DNA from: Nocardioides sp. URHA0020 | Lineage (GTDB): Bacteria; Actinomycetota; Actinomycetes; Propionibacteriales; Nocardioidaceae | DNA: 64,000 nucleotides | Direction of reading: 5' to 3' | Assembly: GCF_000620705.1 (NCBI RefSeq) | Contig: NZ_KK211166.1 | Span: forward strand, 272,822-336,821 | Part shown: positions 40,255-48,621 of the stretch, in pieces | Layout: every line of letters starts with the position of its first letter | Position numbering within the stretch: position 1 is the first letter of the stretch | Notes under the pieces: model-generated | Seen by the model: only the letters and a program-made list of their open reading frames with translations | Database searches by the model: none | Told to the model about the DNA's origin: nothing | Made by a program: the position numbers and the translations under genes

Positions 40255-40587
40255 CTAGCCGGCGCAGCCCACGCACGTCGTCGCGGTCGGCCGGACCTCG
40301 AGCCGGCCCTCCGGGATCGGCCGTCCGCACACCGCGCAGACGCCGTAGGTCCCGGCCGCGAGGCGCACCAGCGCGGCATCGACCTCGTCGAGGTGGGTCT
40401 CGGCCTGGTGCACCAGCGCGCCCACCTGCGAGCGCTCGAAGGCGATCGTCGCGCCCTCGGGGTCGTGCTCGTCGTCGGCGTTGCTGTCCTTCGAGGCCTC
40501 CACGAAGCCGCGGTAGTCGCCGCGCAGGTCGGCCAGCCGCTGCGTCGTACGACGCCGCTCGTCGTCGAGGCGGTCGCGGGCGCTCAC
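40255..40587 (-). CDS. DksA/TraR-type C4 zinc-finger protein
   Basis: A 110-residue protein. The N-terminal ~75 residues form a coiled-coil hairpin (LDDERRRTTQRLADLRGDYR and VHQAETHLDEVDAALVRL). The C-terminal zinc finger has Cys84, Cys87, Cys105 and Cys108 (CAVCGRPI, CVGC). DksA-like proteins enter the secondary channel of RNA polymerase and alter initiation. The conserved acidic tip is not obvious in this hairpin, so the role is uncertain. It overlaps the rlmC gene by four bases (GTGA) and is translationally coupled to it. Confidence 0.85.
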   Translation of the reverse strand: MSARDRLDDERRRTTQRLADLRGDYRGFVEASKDSNADDEHDPEGATIAFERSQVGALVHQAETHLDEVDAALVRLAAGTYGVCAVCGRPIPEGRLEVRPTATTCVGCAG

Positions 40588-41714
40588 CGGCGCCCCAGGA
40601 GGGTCAGCACCTCGTAGTGCCCCGTGTTGGGGAACATGTCCAGCAGCTGCCCGCGCACCGGCCGCAGCGACGGCATCGCGGTCAGGTCGGCGGCCAGGGT
40701 GGTCGCGTTGCAGCTGGAGTAGAGGACGTGCTCGACGCCGGAGGACTGCAGCCAGCCGCTCAGCTCCGCCCCGATCCCGCGCCGCGGTGGATTGACCACC
40801 ACGAGGTCCGGGGGCGACGCGGAGGCGATTGCGTACGCCGTCGCGTCGCCCGCCTCGAAGCGCACGTCGCCGAGCCCCGCCTCGGCGGCCGTCAGCGCGG
40901 CACTCGCGACGGCCTCCCGGCTGACCTCGATCCCGGTCACCGCGAGACCCGGCCGCGCGAGCGACAGCGCGAACCCACCGACACCGCAGTAGAGGTCCCA
41001 CATCGACGTCGGCGCGAGGTCGGCCGTCCAGGCGCGCGCCCGCGAGTAGAGCTCGCTCGCCATCGCGGTGTTGGTCTGGAAGAAGCTCTGCGGTCGCAGG
41101 TGGAGGTCGAGGCCGGCGACCCGCATCAGCAGGGTCTCCTGCTCGGTCAGCACGATCTCGCGCTCGCCCTCGAGCACGGCCTTGTGCTCGGGCTGGAGGT
41201 TGACCGACGCCACCACCAGTCCGGGGAGCGCCGCCTGCAGGGCGGGCAGGTGCTTGCGGATCCGCGCGAGCGGCTCCTGCGAGCGCAGCACGAAGCGCAC
41301 CATCAGGCCGCCGTCCGGCGACTCCGTCACGAGCAGGTGCTTGAGCTCCCCGCGACGGCCCGGCACGTCGTACGGCGTGAGCGCGGCCGTGCGCACGAAG
41401 TCGGCCAGCACCGGGAGGGCCGCGCGGATGCCGGGCGTGTGCAGGGGACAGTCGCGCAGGTCGACCCCGCCGCCGGCCGGGTCCAGGATCCCGAGCGTCG
41501 GCTCCGACACCGAGCCGGTGACGACCATCTTCGCCTTGTTGCGGAAGCCGAGCTGGGCGCTGGGCACCGGCGGCTCCCAGGCGACGTCCACCAGCTCGGC
41601 GACCTGGCGCTGCTTGTCGGCCAGCTGCTCGGCGTACGGGCGGGCGAGCCAGCGGCACGACCGGCAGCGCCCCGCGTCGAAGTGGTGGCAGAGCTCGCTG
41701 ATGGGGAGAGACAT
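40584..41714 (-). CDS. rlmC: 23S rRNA (uracil-C5)-methyltransferase, RlmC type
   Basis: A 376-residue SAM-dependent methyltransferase of the RumA/RlmC/TrmA family. Cys9, Cys17 and Cys20 (CHHFDAGRCRSC) with a fourth Cys in LRDCPLH form the iron-sulfur site. SAM motif I is DLYCGVGGFAL, PPRRGIG follows, and the catalytic Cys is in YSSCNATT. The absence of a TRAM domain and the CHHFDAGRC start match RlmC, which methylates U747 in E. coli 23S rRNA. The position modified here is inferred. It is coupled to a DksA-like gene downstream. Confidence 0.88.
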   Translation of the reverse strand: MSLPISELCHHFDAGRCRSCRWLARPYAEQLADKQRQVAELVDVAWEPPVPSAQLGFRNKAKMVVTGSVSEPTLGILDPAGGGVDLRDCPLHTPGIRAALPVLADFVRTAALTPYDVPGRRGELKHLLVTESPDGGLMVRFVLRSQEPLARIRKHLPALQAALPGLVVASVNLQPEHKAVLEGEREIVLTEQETLLMRVAGLDLHLRPQSFFQTNTAMASELYSRARAWTADLAPTSMWDLYCGVGGFALSLARPGLAVTGIEVSREAVASAALTAAEAGLGDVRFEAGDATAYAIASASPPDLVVVNPPRRGIGAELSGWLQSSGVEHVLYSSCNATTLAADLTAMPSLRPVRGQLLDMFPNTGHYEVLTLLGRR

Positions 41715-41761
41715 GGCCGGACCAGGCTACGGCGAGGGACGGATCACACCGGATTCGGGAA

Positions 41762-41778
41762 GGTTGTCGGAATCAACC
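41762..41778. promoter_or_regulatory. Inverted repeat before the DHA2 exporter gene
   Basis: GGTTG, 7 bases, CAACC lies 27 bases before ATG 41805 and in the 90-base region shared with divergent rlmC. It could be a MarR or TetR operator for the exporter. No regulator is adjacent. Confidence 0.3.
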
Positions 41779-41804
41779 GATGACGGGCAGAGTTAGACGC
41801 TGAG

Positions 41805-43265
41805 ATGAATACCGCAATCGAGCGCCGCACCGACTACCGCCTCACCTTCCTGGTGCTGTGCGTGGGTGTCGCGTCCTTCTCCCTGCTCCAGTCCATGGTC
41901 AACCCGGTCCTGCCGACCATCCAGGCCGCGCTGCACACCGACCAGGCCACGGTCACGTGGGTGCTGACGGCGTACCTCGTGTCCGCCTCGATCTTCACCC
42001 CGATCATCGGCCGGGTCGGTGACAAGGTCGGCAAGGAGCGGATGCTGGTCGTGGCGCTCGGCGCGCTGGCCGTCGGGTCACTGCTGGCGGCGGTCGCCGG
42101 GACCATCGGCGTGCTCATCGCGGCCCGCGTGATCCAGGGCATCGGCGGCGGCGTGCTGCCGCTCACCTTCGGCATCATCCGCGACGAGTTTCCCCGCGAG
42201 AAGGTCGCCTCGGCGATCGGCATGGCGGCCGCGCTGCTCGCCGTCGGTGGCGGCGTGGGCCTGGTCATCGCCGGCCCGCTGGTCGACGCACTCAGCTACC
42301 ACTGGCTCTTCTGGATCCCGATGGCGATGACCATCCTGGCCGCCGTCGCCGCGGCGGTGTGGGTGCCCGAGTCGCCGGAGCGGACGCCCGGCAGGATCAA
42401 CGTCGGTACGGCGTTCCTGATGTCGACCTGGCTGGTCGCGCTGCTGGTCGGCGTCAGCCAGGGCCACCACTGGGGCTGGTCGTCGGGCAAGGTCATCGGC
42501 CTGTTCGTGATCGCCGCGGTCATGCTGCCGGTCTGGGTGATCGCGGAGGCGCGCAGCAAGGAGCCCCTCATCGACATGCAGATGATGCGGATCCCGACGG
42601 TGTGGACCGTCAACCTGGTCGCCCTGCTCTTCGGCATGGGCATGTACGCCATGTTCGCCTTCGTGCCGCAGTTCCTGCAGACCCCCGAGGCGGCCGGCTA
42701 CGGCTTCGGCGCCTCGATCACCGAGTCCGGCCTGCTGCTGCTGCCGCAGACCGTCGCGACGTTCATCGGCGGCATCGCGGCCGGCCGGCTCGCGACCCGC
42801 TACGGCTCCAAGTCGCTGCTCGTCGTCGGCGCGACCCTGACCGCGATCGGCACCTTCGGGATGGCCTTCGCCCACGACGAGATCTGGATGGTCCTGGTCG
42901 AGACCACGATCCTGGGCCTCGCCTTCGGCCTCGCGTTCGCCGCGATGTCGAACCTGGTGGTCGCGGCGGTCCCGCAGAGCCAGACCGGCGTCGCCAGCGG
43001 CATGAACACCAACATCCGCACCGTCGGTGGCGCCATCGGCTCGGCCGTCATCGCCACCGTCGTCACGAGCAGCCTGCAGCCGAGCGGGGCACCGACCGAG
43101 TCGGGCTACACCCACGGGTTCCTGCTGCTGGCCATCACCTCGACGGCCGCGGCGGTCGTGGCGCTCCTGGTCCCGGTGGTCCGCGCGCAGACCCACGTCG
43201 TACCCGGCCCCCAGGCGGAGGCCGAGCGCCTCGAGGCCGAGCGTGCGGAGGCCGCTCGGGCCTGA
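41805..43265 (+). CDS. DHA2-type (14-helix) MFS drug exporter
   Basis: A 486-residue transporter with about fourteen membrane helices. The first loop has GRVGDKVGKERMLV, and helix 5 carries the antiporter motif GGGVGLVIAGPLVD. IQGIGGGVLPLTFGIIRDEF is typical of EmrB/QacA-like pumps. It ends in a Glu/Ala-rich tail (AEAERLEAERAEAARA). It expels toxic compounds using the proton gradient; specificity is unknown. It is followed by a two-hairpin repeat (copy 3) 45 bases after the stop. Confidence 0.92.
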   Translation: MNTAIERRTDYRLTFLVLCVGVASFSLLQSMVNPVLPTIQAALHTDQATVTWVLTAYLVSASIFTPIIGRVGDKVGKERMLVVALGALAVGSLLAAVAGTIGVLIAARVIQGIGGGVLPLTFGIIRDEFPREKVASAIGMAAALLAVGGGVGLVIAGPLVDALSYHWLFWIPMAMTILAAVAAAVWVPESPERTPGRINVGTAFLMSTWLVALLVGVSQGHHWGWSSGKVIGLFVIAAVMLPVWVIAEARSKEPLIDMQMMRIPTVWTVNLVALLFGMGMYAMFAFVPQFLQTPEAAGYGFGASITESGLLLLPQTVATFIGGIAAGRLATRYGSKSLLVVGATLTAIGTFGMAFAHDEIWMVLVETTILGLAFGLAFAAMSNLVVAAVPQSQTGVASGMNTNIRTVGGAIGSAVIATVVTSSLQPSGAPTESGYTHGFLLLAITSTAAAVVALLVPVVRAQTHVVPGPQAEAERLEAERAEAARA

Positions 43266-43310
43266 CGGGCCCGCATCACCGGCCCCACCGGCCCCTCCGG
43301 CCGGGCTCTT

Positions 43311-43376
43311 CCCGCACTTCTCGGGTGTTGCAACGCCCGAGAAGTGCGGGAATCCCCGGTGAACCGGTGATCCCGG
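43311..43376. repeat. Two-hairpin dispersed repeat, copy 3 (diverged)
   Basis: The first hairpin (43311-43350) has perfect 15-base arms, CCCGCACTTCTCGGG and its complement, around TGTTGCAACG. The second (43351-43376) is an imperfect palindrome built on CCGGT-GA-ACCGG. The same order, spacing and acttctcggg core as copies 1 and 2. It lies after the DHA2 exporter gene and is probably its terminator. Confidence 0.65.
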
Positions 43377-43406
43377 CGAGGGGCCACCCCGCCCGTCCGC
43401 GTCCAC

Positions 43407-43412
43407 TACGGT
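43407..43412 (+). promoter_or_regulatory. -10 box of leaderless DoxX-gene promoter
   Basis: TACGGT ends 7 bases before ATG 43420, favouring this start over GTG 43414. Confidence 0.5.
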
Positions 43413-43419
43413 CGTGAAC

Positions 43420-43842
43420 ATGAGCCTCCTCTCCGCTCCCCCGACCTCGCGGCCACGGACCCTGGCCCGGATCCTGCTCGGCGCGATCCTGGTCTTCGCC
43501 GGGGTCAGCCACCTGACGTTCGCGCGCCAGGAGTTCGAGGCGCAGGTGCCGGACTGGTTCCCAGTCGACGACGACCCGGTCGTGGTCGTCTCCGGGATCG
43601 TCGAGATCAGCCTCGGTGCCGCACTGGTTGCCTTCGGTCGCGGGCGGGTGGGCGTCGGCTTCGTGGTCGCGGCGTTCTTCGTCGCGATCTTCCCGGGCAA
43701 CATCGCGCAGTACGTCGACGGCGTGGACGCCTTCGGCCTCGACACCGACCAGAAGCGGTTCGCCCGCCTCTTCTTCCAGCCGCTGCTCGTGCTCTGGGCG
43801 CTGTGGTCGACCGGCGCCTGGCGGGACCGCCCCCGCCGCTAG
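43420..43842 (+). CDS. DoxX-family membrane protein
   Basis: A 140-residue protein with four helices: RILLGAILVFAGVSHLTF (about 19-36), VVVVSGIVEISLGAALVAF, VGVGFVVAAFFVAIFPGNIAQY and FFQPLLVLWALWSTG. The GVSHLTFAR and FPGNIAQY motifs match the DoxX/YkgB-like group, whose members are thought to assist redox or sulfur metabolism at the membrane. Its stop shares CTAG with the stop of the convergent BASS gene. Confidence 0.8.
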   Translation: MSLLSAPPTSRPRTLARILLGAILVFAGVSHLTFARQEFEAQVPDWFPVDDDPVVVVSGIVEISLGAALVAFGRGRVGVGFVVAAFFVAIFPGNIAQYVDGVDAFGLDTDQKRFARLFFQPLLVLWALWSTGAWRDRPRR

Positions 43843-44792
43843 ACCCCGTCCCGGACCACGGGCTCCTCGGCGGGGCGGCGCCCCGCCGGCGGCCGCCGAC
43901 GCCACCAGGTCGAGAGCGTGAGGCCGGTGATGACGTCCCACAGACCCCACATCGCGGCCACGAAGGCCACGCCGCCGAGCTCCCCGAAGAAGCTCAGCGC
44001 CAGCACCAGTGCGAGGCCGGTGTTGCGCAGGCCCAGTTCCAGCGTCATCGCGCGCACGCCCGGCTCCGGCAGCCGGGTCAGCCGGCCCGTGCCGTAGCCG
44101 ACCAGCAGCGACAGGGCGTTCTGCACGACGATCGCGACCGCGACGACGCCGACGTAGTCGATGAACGTCGCGAGCTGCCCGGCGAGCCCACCGACCACGA
44201 TCAGCAGCAGCAGCGTGAGCGCGGCCGGCTCGACGATCCTGCGGGCCCTCGCGGAGACCGACGGGCGCCGCCAGGCGATCAGGATCCCCAGGGCGAAGGG
44301 CAGCCCGATCAGGAGGATCGCCTCGCTGACCATGTCCCAGGGATCGATGTGCACGTCGCGCAGCAGGTCGTCGGCGGCGGGGTTGAGGCCGCACCAGAAG
44401 GCGAGCGCGACCGGGGTGACGACCACCGCGGCGATGGTCGAGACGCCGGTCAGCGAGACCGACAGGGCGACGTCGCCGCGCGAGCGGTGGGTCAGGATGT
44501 TGGAGAGGTTGCCGGCCGGGCAGCAGACCACCAGGATCATGCCGATCGCCACCGAGCCGCGCACGTCGAGCGCCAGCGTGAGCAGCACCGTCAGCGCCGG
44601 CATCACGACGTACTGCGCGACGAGGCCCGCGAGGATCACCCACGGGCGCCGGGCGACGTCGCGGAAGTCGCCGATCGTGGTGTCCAGGGCGATCCCGAAG
44701 AGGAAGAGGGCGACGATCGCCTTGACGGCGAGCTGGAAGCCACCGGGGAGCTGGAGGTCCAGCTGGTCGATGTCGGCGGCCCTGAGCAGCAT
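43839..44792 (-). CDS. BASS-family (bile acid:sodium symporter-like) transporter
   Basis: A 317-residue membrane protein with about ten helices. CCPAGNLSNILTHRSRGDVALSVSLTG (about 89-115) is the core sodium-site motif, and MTLELGLRNTGLALVLALSFFGE (about 247-269) is the second half of the discontinuous-helix fold. Bacterial members import or export organic anions such as pantoate, pyruvate or steroid acids with sodium. The C-terminus is Arg/Pro-rich (WWRRRPPAGRRPAEEP). The substrate is not deducible. The start is ATG 44792. Confidence 0.85.
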   Translation of the reverse strand: MLLRAADIDQLDLQLPGGFQLAVKAIVALFLFGIALDTTIGDFRDVARRPWVILAGLVAQYVVMPALTVLLTLALDVRGSVAIGMILVVCCPAGNLSNILTHRSRGDVALSVSLTGVSTIAAVVVTPVALAFWCGLNPAADDLLRDVHIDPWDMVSEAILLIGLPFALGILIAWRRPSVSARARRIVEPAALTLLLLIVVGGLAGQLATFIDYVGVVAVAIVVQNALSLLVGYGTGRLTRLPEPGVRAMTLELGLRNTGLALVLALSFFGELGGVAFVAAMWGLWDVITGLTLSTWWRRRPPAGRRPAEEPVVRDGV

Positions 44793-44939
44793 GGCCCGAA
44801 CACAACCACGGCCCCGCGCCGCGCGGGTGAGTTCCCGCACAATCTTCAACGATTCGGTCCAGCTCCGTTTCCGCCCCGCTGTACCGGGCAGACCCTCTGT
44901 GACCGCCGCAGCCGGTTGGTCGTGACATGAGGGGCAACG

Positions 44940-45335
44940 ATGGAGACCACTGGGGGGCCGATGACGACGCGACTGCCACTGCCGCCGTCCGCGCAGACCG
45001 GCACCCTCGCCCGCCGTGCCCTGCGCCAGCTCCTCGAGACCACGGCGATCGACGAGGACACCCGCGAGACCGCCGTCCTGCTCGCCAACGAGCTGGTCAC
45101 CAACGCGGTCGAGCACGGCCGCGGCACGGCGTACCTCGACGCCGCCGTGCAGACCCGCGCCATCCGGCTCGAGGTCACCGACTCCAGCACCGTGATCCCG
45201 CGTCCCAACACCGAGGTCAGCGACCTCGCCGAGCGCGGCCGCGGGCTGCTGCTGATCGAGGCCCTGGCCTCACGGTGGGGCGTCCAGCCCCGGTCCGACG
45301 GCAAGACCGTCTGGTGCGAGCTCGACATCGCCTGA
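44940..45335 (+). CDS. RsbW/SpoIIAB-like ATP-binding protein
   Basis: A 131-residue HATPase_c_2 domain. The N box reads LLANELVTNAVEHGRG (about 47-62), G1 EVTDSSTVIP (slightly degenerate: DSS instead of DxG) and G2 ERGRGLLLIEALA (about 98-110). Such proteins are anti-sigma factor kinases or regulators in actinobacteria, very numerous in Streptomyces. No sigma factor or anti-anti-sigma gene is adjacent, so the partner is unknown. ATG 44940 has a gagggg ribosome site; ATG 44961 is possible. Confidence 0.82.
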   Translation: METTGGPMTTRLPLPPSAQTGTLARRALRQLLETTAIDEDTRETAVLLANELVTNAVEHGRGTAYLDAAVQTRAIRLEVTDSSTVIPRPNTEVSDLAERGRGLLLIEALASRWGVQPRSDGKTVWCELDIA

Positions 45336-45352
45336 GCGATCACCGGCGAAAC

Positions 45353-45366
45353 AGGAACATGTTCTA
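45353..45366. promoter_or_regulatory. KstR-like palindrome before the DUF1295 gene
   Basis: aggAACatGTTcta matches the KstR consensus tnnAACnnGTTnnA in all but its first base. It contains the 10-base palindrome GAACATGTTC and abuts the -10 box, a position fit for repression. KstR controls sterol catabolism in related bacteria; no kstR gene lies in the window. Confidence 0.45.
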
Positions 45367-45367
45367 G

Positions 45368-45373
45368 TAACGT
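45368..45373 (+). promoter_or_regulatory. -10 box of leaderless DUF1295-gene promoter
   Basis: TAACGT ends 7 bases before GTG 45381 and supports that start. Confidence 0.5.
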
Positions 45374-45380
45374 CCGCGGG

Positions 45381-46259
45381 GTGAGCAAAGCCGCGTCGCT
45401 GACCCGTGTCCTCGTGGCGTACGTCGTCGCCATCGCCGTCGGTGCGGCCTGGCTCTACCTGGGGCCGGACACCGACCACCTGTGGCTCGACGGCCTGATC
45501 GCCGACGTGCTGGCCACGCTGGTGATCTTCGTGGCGAGCCGGATCCACCACAACTCCAGCTTCTACGACGCCTACTGGAGCGTGCTGCCGCCGCTGCTCG
45601 CGATCTACTGGTGGAGCGAGAGCACGCCCGAGGTCAACGACCTCCGCGCCGCGCTGGTCGTCACCGTCATCCTGGTCTGGGCGGTCCGGCTGACCGGCAA
45701 CTGGATCTACGCGTTCCCCGGCTTCCCGCACGAGGACTGGCGCTACCCGATGCTCAAGGACGGCAAGGGCAGCCTGGAGCCGCTGGTCGACCTCCTCGCG
45801 ATCCACCTGGTCCCGACCCTGCAGGTCTTCCTCGGCATGGTGCCGGTGTACGTCGCGGTCACCCGCACCGGCCGTGACGTCGGCTGGCTCGACGTCGTGG
45901 CCGTCGTGGTCGGCCTGGGGTCGGTGGCGCTGACCTACACCGCCGACCTGCAGATGTACCGGTTCGCGCGGACCAAGCAGCCCGGCCAGGCGATGGACCG
46001 GGGTCTGTGGGGCTGGTCCCGGCACCCCAACTACCTCGGTGAGATCGGCTTCTGGGTCTCGCTGGGGATCTTCGGTCTCGCGACGTCGCCCTCCGACTGG
46101 TGGTGGGTCTTCGTGGGCGCCGTCGCGATGGTCGCGCTCTTCCTCGGCGCCAGCATCCCGATGATGGAGGAGCGCAGCCTCGAGAGACGCCCCAGCTACC
46201 AGGACGTGATCGACCGGGTGCCCAAGCTGCTGCCGCGCCCGCCCCGGCGTACGGCGTGA
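45381..46259 (+). CDS. DUF1295 membrane protein (steroid 5-alpha-reductase-like)
   Basis: A 292-residue membrane protein with about seven helices. RIHHNSSFYDAYWSVLPP (about 53-70) and the C-terminal GLWGWSRHPNYLGEIGFWVSLGIF (about 209-232) are DUF1295 hallmarks. The latter resembles the NADPH-binding end of steroid reductases and isoprenylcysteine methyltransferases. It probably reduces a lipid or sterol double bond. It overlaps the downstream flavoprotein gene by GTGA, and lies behind a KstR-like palindrome, so a lipid- or sterol-related role for the pair is plausible. Confidence 0.85.
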   Translation: MSKAASLTRVLVAYVVAIAVGAAWLYLGPDTDHLWLDGLIADVLATLVIFVASRIHHNSSFYDAYWSVLPPLLAIYWWSESTPEVNDLRAALVVTVILVWAVRLTGNWIYAFPGFPHEDWRYPMLKDGKGSLEPLVDLLAIHLVPTLQVFLGMVPVYVAVTRTGRDVGWLDVVAVVVGLGSVALTYTADLQMYRFARTKQPGQAMDRGLWGWSRHPNYLGEIGFWVSLGIFGLATSPSDWWWVFVGAVAMVALFLGASIPMMEERSLERRPSYQDVIDRVPKLLPRPPRRTA

Positions 46260-47362
46260 CGCGCGTCGTCGTCGCCGGCCTCGGCGACAGCGGCCTGCTC
46301 ACCGCGATCCACCTGGCCAACCACGTCGACGTCGTCGGCATCTCGGCCAAGCCGGCGCTGGTCAGCGGCCAGGAGCTGGGCACCCGCCTGGCCCGCCCTG
46401 ACGACTGGGCCCGCGACTACCTCGTGCCCTTCGACCGCTACCGCAGGCTGCGCGGCGTTCGCACCGTGCACGCCACCCTCACCGGTCTCGACCTGGCGGC
46501 GCGCTCGGTCGCCGTACGACTGGCCGACGGGTCGGCGAGCGCGGAGCCGTACGACGTCCTGGTCATCTCGACCGGGGTCAGCAACGGCTTCTGGCGCCGG
46601 CCCGACCTGCAGTCCGCCGGCGAGATCGACGAGGCGCTGCGCGCGCCCCACGAGCGTCTCGCCGCCTCCGGCACGATCAGCGTCCTGGGCGGTGGGGCGG
46701 CCGCGGTCAGCACCGCCGCCAACCTCGCGTCCACCTGGCCCGACAAGCAGGTGCACCTCTACTTCCCCGGCGATCGGCCGCTGCCGCGCCACCACCCCCG
46801 GGTCTGGACGACGGTCGAGGCCCGGCTCGCCGAGCGCGGCGTCGTGCTGCACGCCGGCCACCGCGCCGTCGTACCCGACGGCTTCGACTGCGACCGGATC
46901 ACCGACGATCCCGTCGAGTGGAGCACCGGCCAGCCGGCCACGACCGCCGACGCCACCGTCTGGGCGATCGGCCGGGTCCGGCCCAACACCGACTGGCTGC
47001 CACCGGAGCTGCTCGACGCGGACGGGTTCGTCCGGGTCGACCCGGACCTCCGGCTCCCCGGGCTGGCCGGGCTCTTCGCGATCGGCGACGTGGCCGCGAC
47101 CGACCCGATCCGCTCCTCGGCCCGCAACCGGGCCGACCGCCTGCTGGCGGCCAACATCCGCGCGTCGCTGAGCGGCAGGCCGCTCAAGGAGTTCAAGGCG
47201 CCCCGCGGTCGCTGGGGCTCGGTGCTCGGCGTCCAGTCCAACGGTCTGGAGGTCTTCGCCACCAACGGCAAGCCGTTCCGCTTCCCGGCGTGGTCGATCG
47301 ACTCGGTGCTGCAGCCGTGGATCGTGCGGCGCGGGATCTACGGCGGCGTACGCCGTCCCTAG
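46256..47362 (+). CDS. FAD-dependent NAD(P)H oxidoreductase (NDH-2/FSP1-like)
   Basis: A 368-residue flavoprotein. The first Rossmann site is modified at the N-terminus (VVVAGLGDSGLLTAIHLAN). A second NAD(P) site is ISVLGGGAAAVSTAANLA near 140. The FAD-closing motif is GLFAIGDVAATD near 275. The layout is that of small NADH:quinone oxidoreductases and AIF/FSP1-like reductases. It may deliver electrons to the DUF1295 partner with which it overlaps, or to quinones. It starts at GTG 46256, coupled to the upstream stop. Confidence 0.8.
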   Translation: MTRVVVAGLGDSGLLTAIHLANHVDVVGISAKPALVSGQELGTRLARPDDWARDYLVPFDRYRRLRGVRTVHATLTGLDLAARSVAVRLADGSASAEPYDVLVISTGVSNGFWRRPDLQSAGEIDEALRAPHERLAASGTISVLGGGAAAVSTAANLASTWPDKQVHLYFPGDRPLPRHHPRVWTTVEARLAERGVVLHAGHRAVVPDGFDCDRITDDPVEWSTGQPATTADATVWAIGRVRPNTDWLPPELLDADGFVRVDPDLRLPGLAGLFAIGDVAATDPIRSSARNRADRLLAANIRASLSGRPLKEFKAPRGRWGSVLGVQSNGLEVFATNGKPFRFPAWSIDSVLQPWIVRRGIYGGVRRP

Positions 47363-47368
47363 GCCCGG

Positions 47369-48523
47369 CTACGGGGTGCGAGCCGTCAGCTTGCGCAGCT
47401 GTGGCAGGAGGTTGCGGCGGTTGGTCTCGGCCAGCCAGCCGTTGGGCAGCGAGAGCCGGACGACCTTGTGCCAGGCGCTCGCGACCTGCTTGACCAGCGG
47501 GCGCGCGTTGTAGTCGAGGTCGTAGCGCTCGAAGACCGCGCGCACCTTCGGCGCGATCTCGTAGTAGCGGTTGCTCGGCAGGTCGGGGTAGATGTGGTGC
47601 TCGATCTGGTGCGAGAGGTTGCCGGTCATCAGGTGAAGTGCGCGGGAGCCGGAGATGTTGGCGGAGCCGAGCATCTGGCGGACGTACCACTCCCCCTTGG
47701 TCTCGTGCGCGGGGAGCTCGGGCTGCTCGAAGGTCGACACGCCCTCGGGGAAGTGGCCGCACATGATCACCGAGTGGCTCCACAGGTTGCGCACCAGGTT
47801 GGCCGTGGCGTTGGCCGCGAGCGTCGAGCGCCAGGCCCGTCCGGACAGCGCCGGGTAGAGCACGAAGTCCTTGCCCAGCTGGCGCCTCGCCTTGGCCAGC
47901 GTCACCTGGACCTCGGCCTTCTTCTCGGGCGTCAGCCCGCGCTTGTCGCTCAGGCCCTCCCCGAGGTCGAGGTCGAAGAGCGCGATGCCCCACTCGAAGA
48001 TGCAGGCGGTCACGAAGTTCAGCGCCGGCTGCGCCAGGTGCCAGCGCTGCCACTCCTGGGCCTCGTCGACCCGCATGACGCCGTACCCGAGGTCGTTGTC
48101 CTGGCCGACGATGTTGGTGAAGGTGTGGTGGGTCTCGTTGTGCGCCCGCTTCCACTGCGCCGCCGGCGAGACGTGGTCCCACTCCCAGGTCGAGGAGTGG
48201 ATCTTCGGGTCGCGCATCCAGTCCCACTGGCCGTGCAGGACGTTGTGCCCGATCTCCATGTTGTCGAGGATCTTGGCCAGCGACAGGCCCACCGTGCCCA
48301 GGACCCGCAGGCGCCGGTCACCGCTCCTGACCAGGGCCGCGCGGCTGGCCAGCTCGAGCACCCGCTGCACCCGCACCAGGCGTCGGATGTACGCCGCGTC
48401 GCGCGCCCCGCGACTGGCCAGCACCTCCTGCCGGATCGCGTCGAGCTCCGCACCCACCCGCTCGACCTGGTCCGGGCTCAGCCCTCCGGGGATGGTGGTG
48501 CTGGTGTCGAGCGTGGCCGTCAT
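47369..48523 (-). CDS. Membrane fatty acid desaturase (DesA3-like acyl-CoA desaturase)
   Basis: A 384-residue di-iron desaturase. The three histidine boxes are intact: His93/His97 (GHNVLHGQ), His128/His132/His133 (HNETHH) and His305/His309/His310 (HQIEHH). SVIMCGHFPEG before the last box matches the actinobacterial DesA3/linoleoyl-CoA desaturase group. It introduces a double bond, probably delta-9, into acyl-CoA for membrane lipids. In mycobacteria, DesA3 needs a flavin/iron-sulfur reductase encoded next to it. None is adjacent here, although the convergent flavoprotein gene ends seven bases away. Confidence 0.9.
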   Translation of the reverse strand: MTATLDTSTTIPGGLSPDQVERVGAELDAIRQEVLASRGARDAAYIRRLVRVQRVLELASRAALVRSGDRRLRVLGTVGLSLAKILDNMEIGHNVLHGQWDWMRDPKIHSSTWEWDHVSPAAQWKRAHNETHHTFTNIVGQDNDLGYGVMRVDEAQEWQRWHLAQPALNFVTACIFEWGIALFDLDLGEGLSDKRGLTPEKKAEVQVTLAKARRQLGKDFVLYPALSGRAWRSTLAANATANLVRNLWSHSVIMCGHFPEGVSTFEQPELPAHETKGEWYVRQMLGSANISGSRALHLMTGNLSHQIEHHIYPDLPSNRYYEIAPKVRAVFERYDLDYNARPLVKQVASAWHKVVRLSLPNGWLAETNRRNLLPQLRKLTARTP

Positions 48524-48621
48524 GGGGCGAGTGTGCCTCGCCCGCCTGAGGAGCGCACGTCCGCGCGCCGCACCGGGCCCGGGAGCGGCCGCCCGACCGG
48601 CGTACCGACCTCATCCACCGG

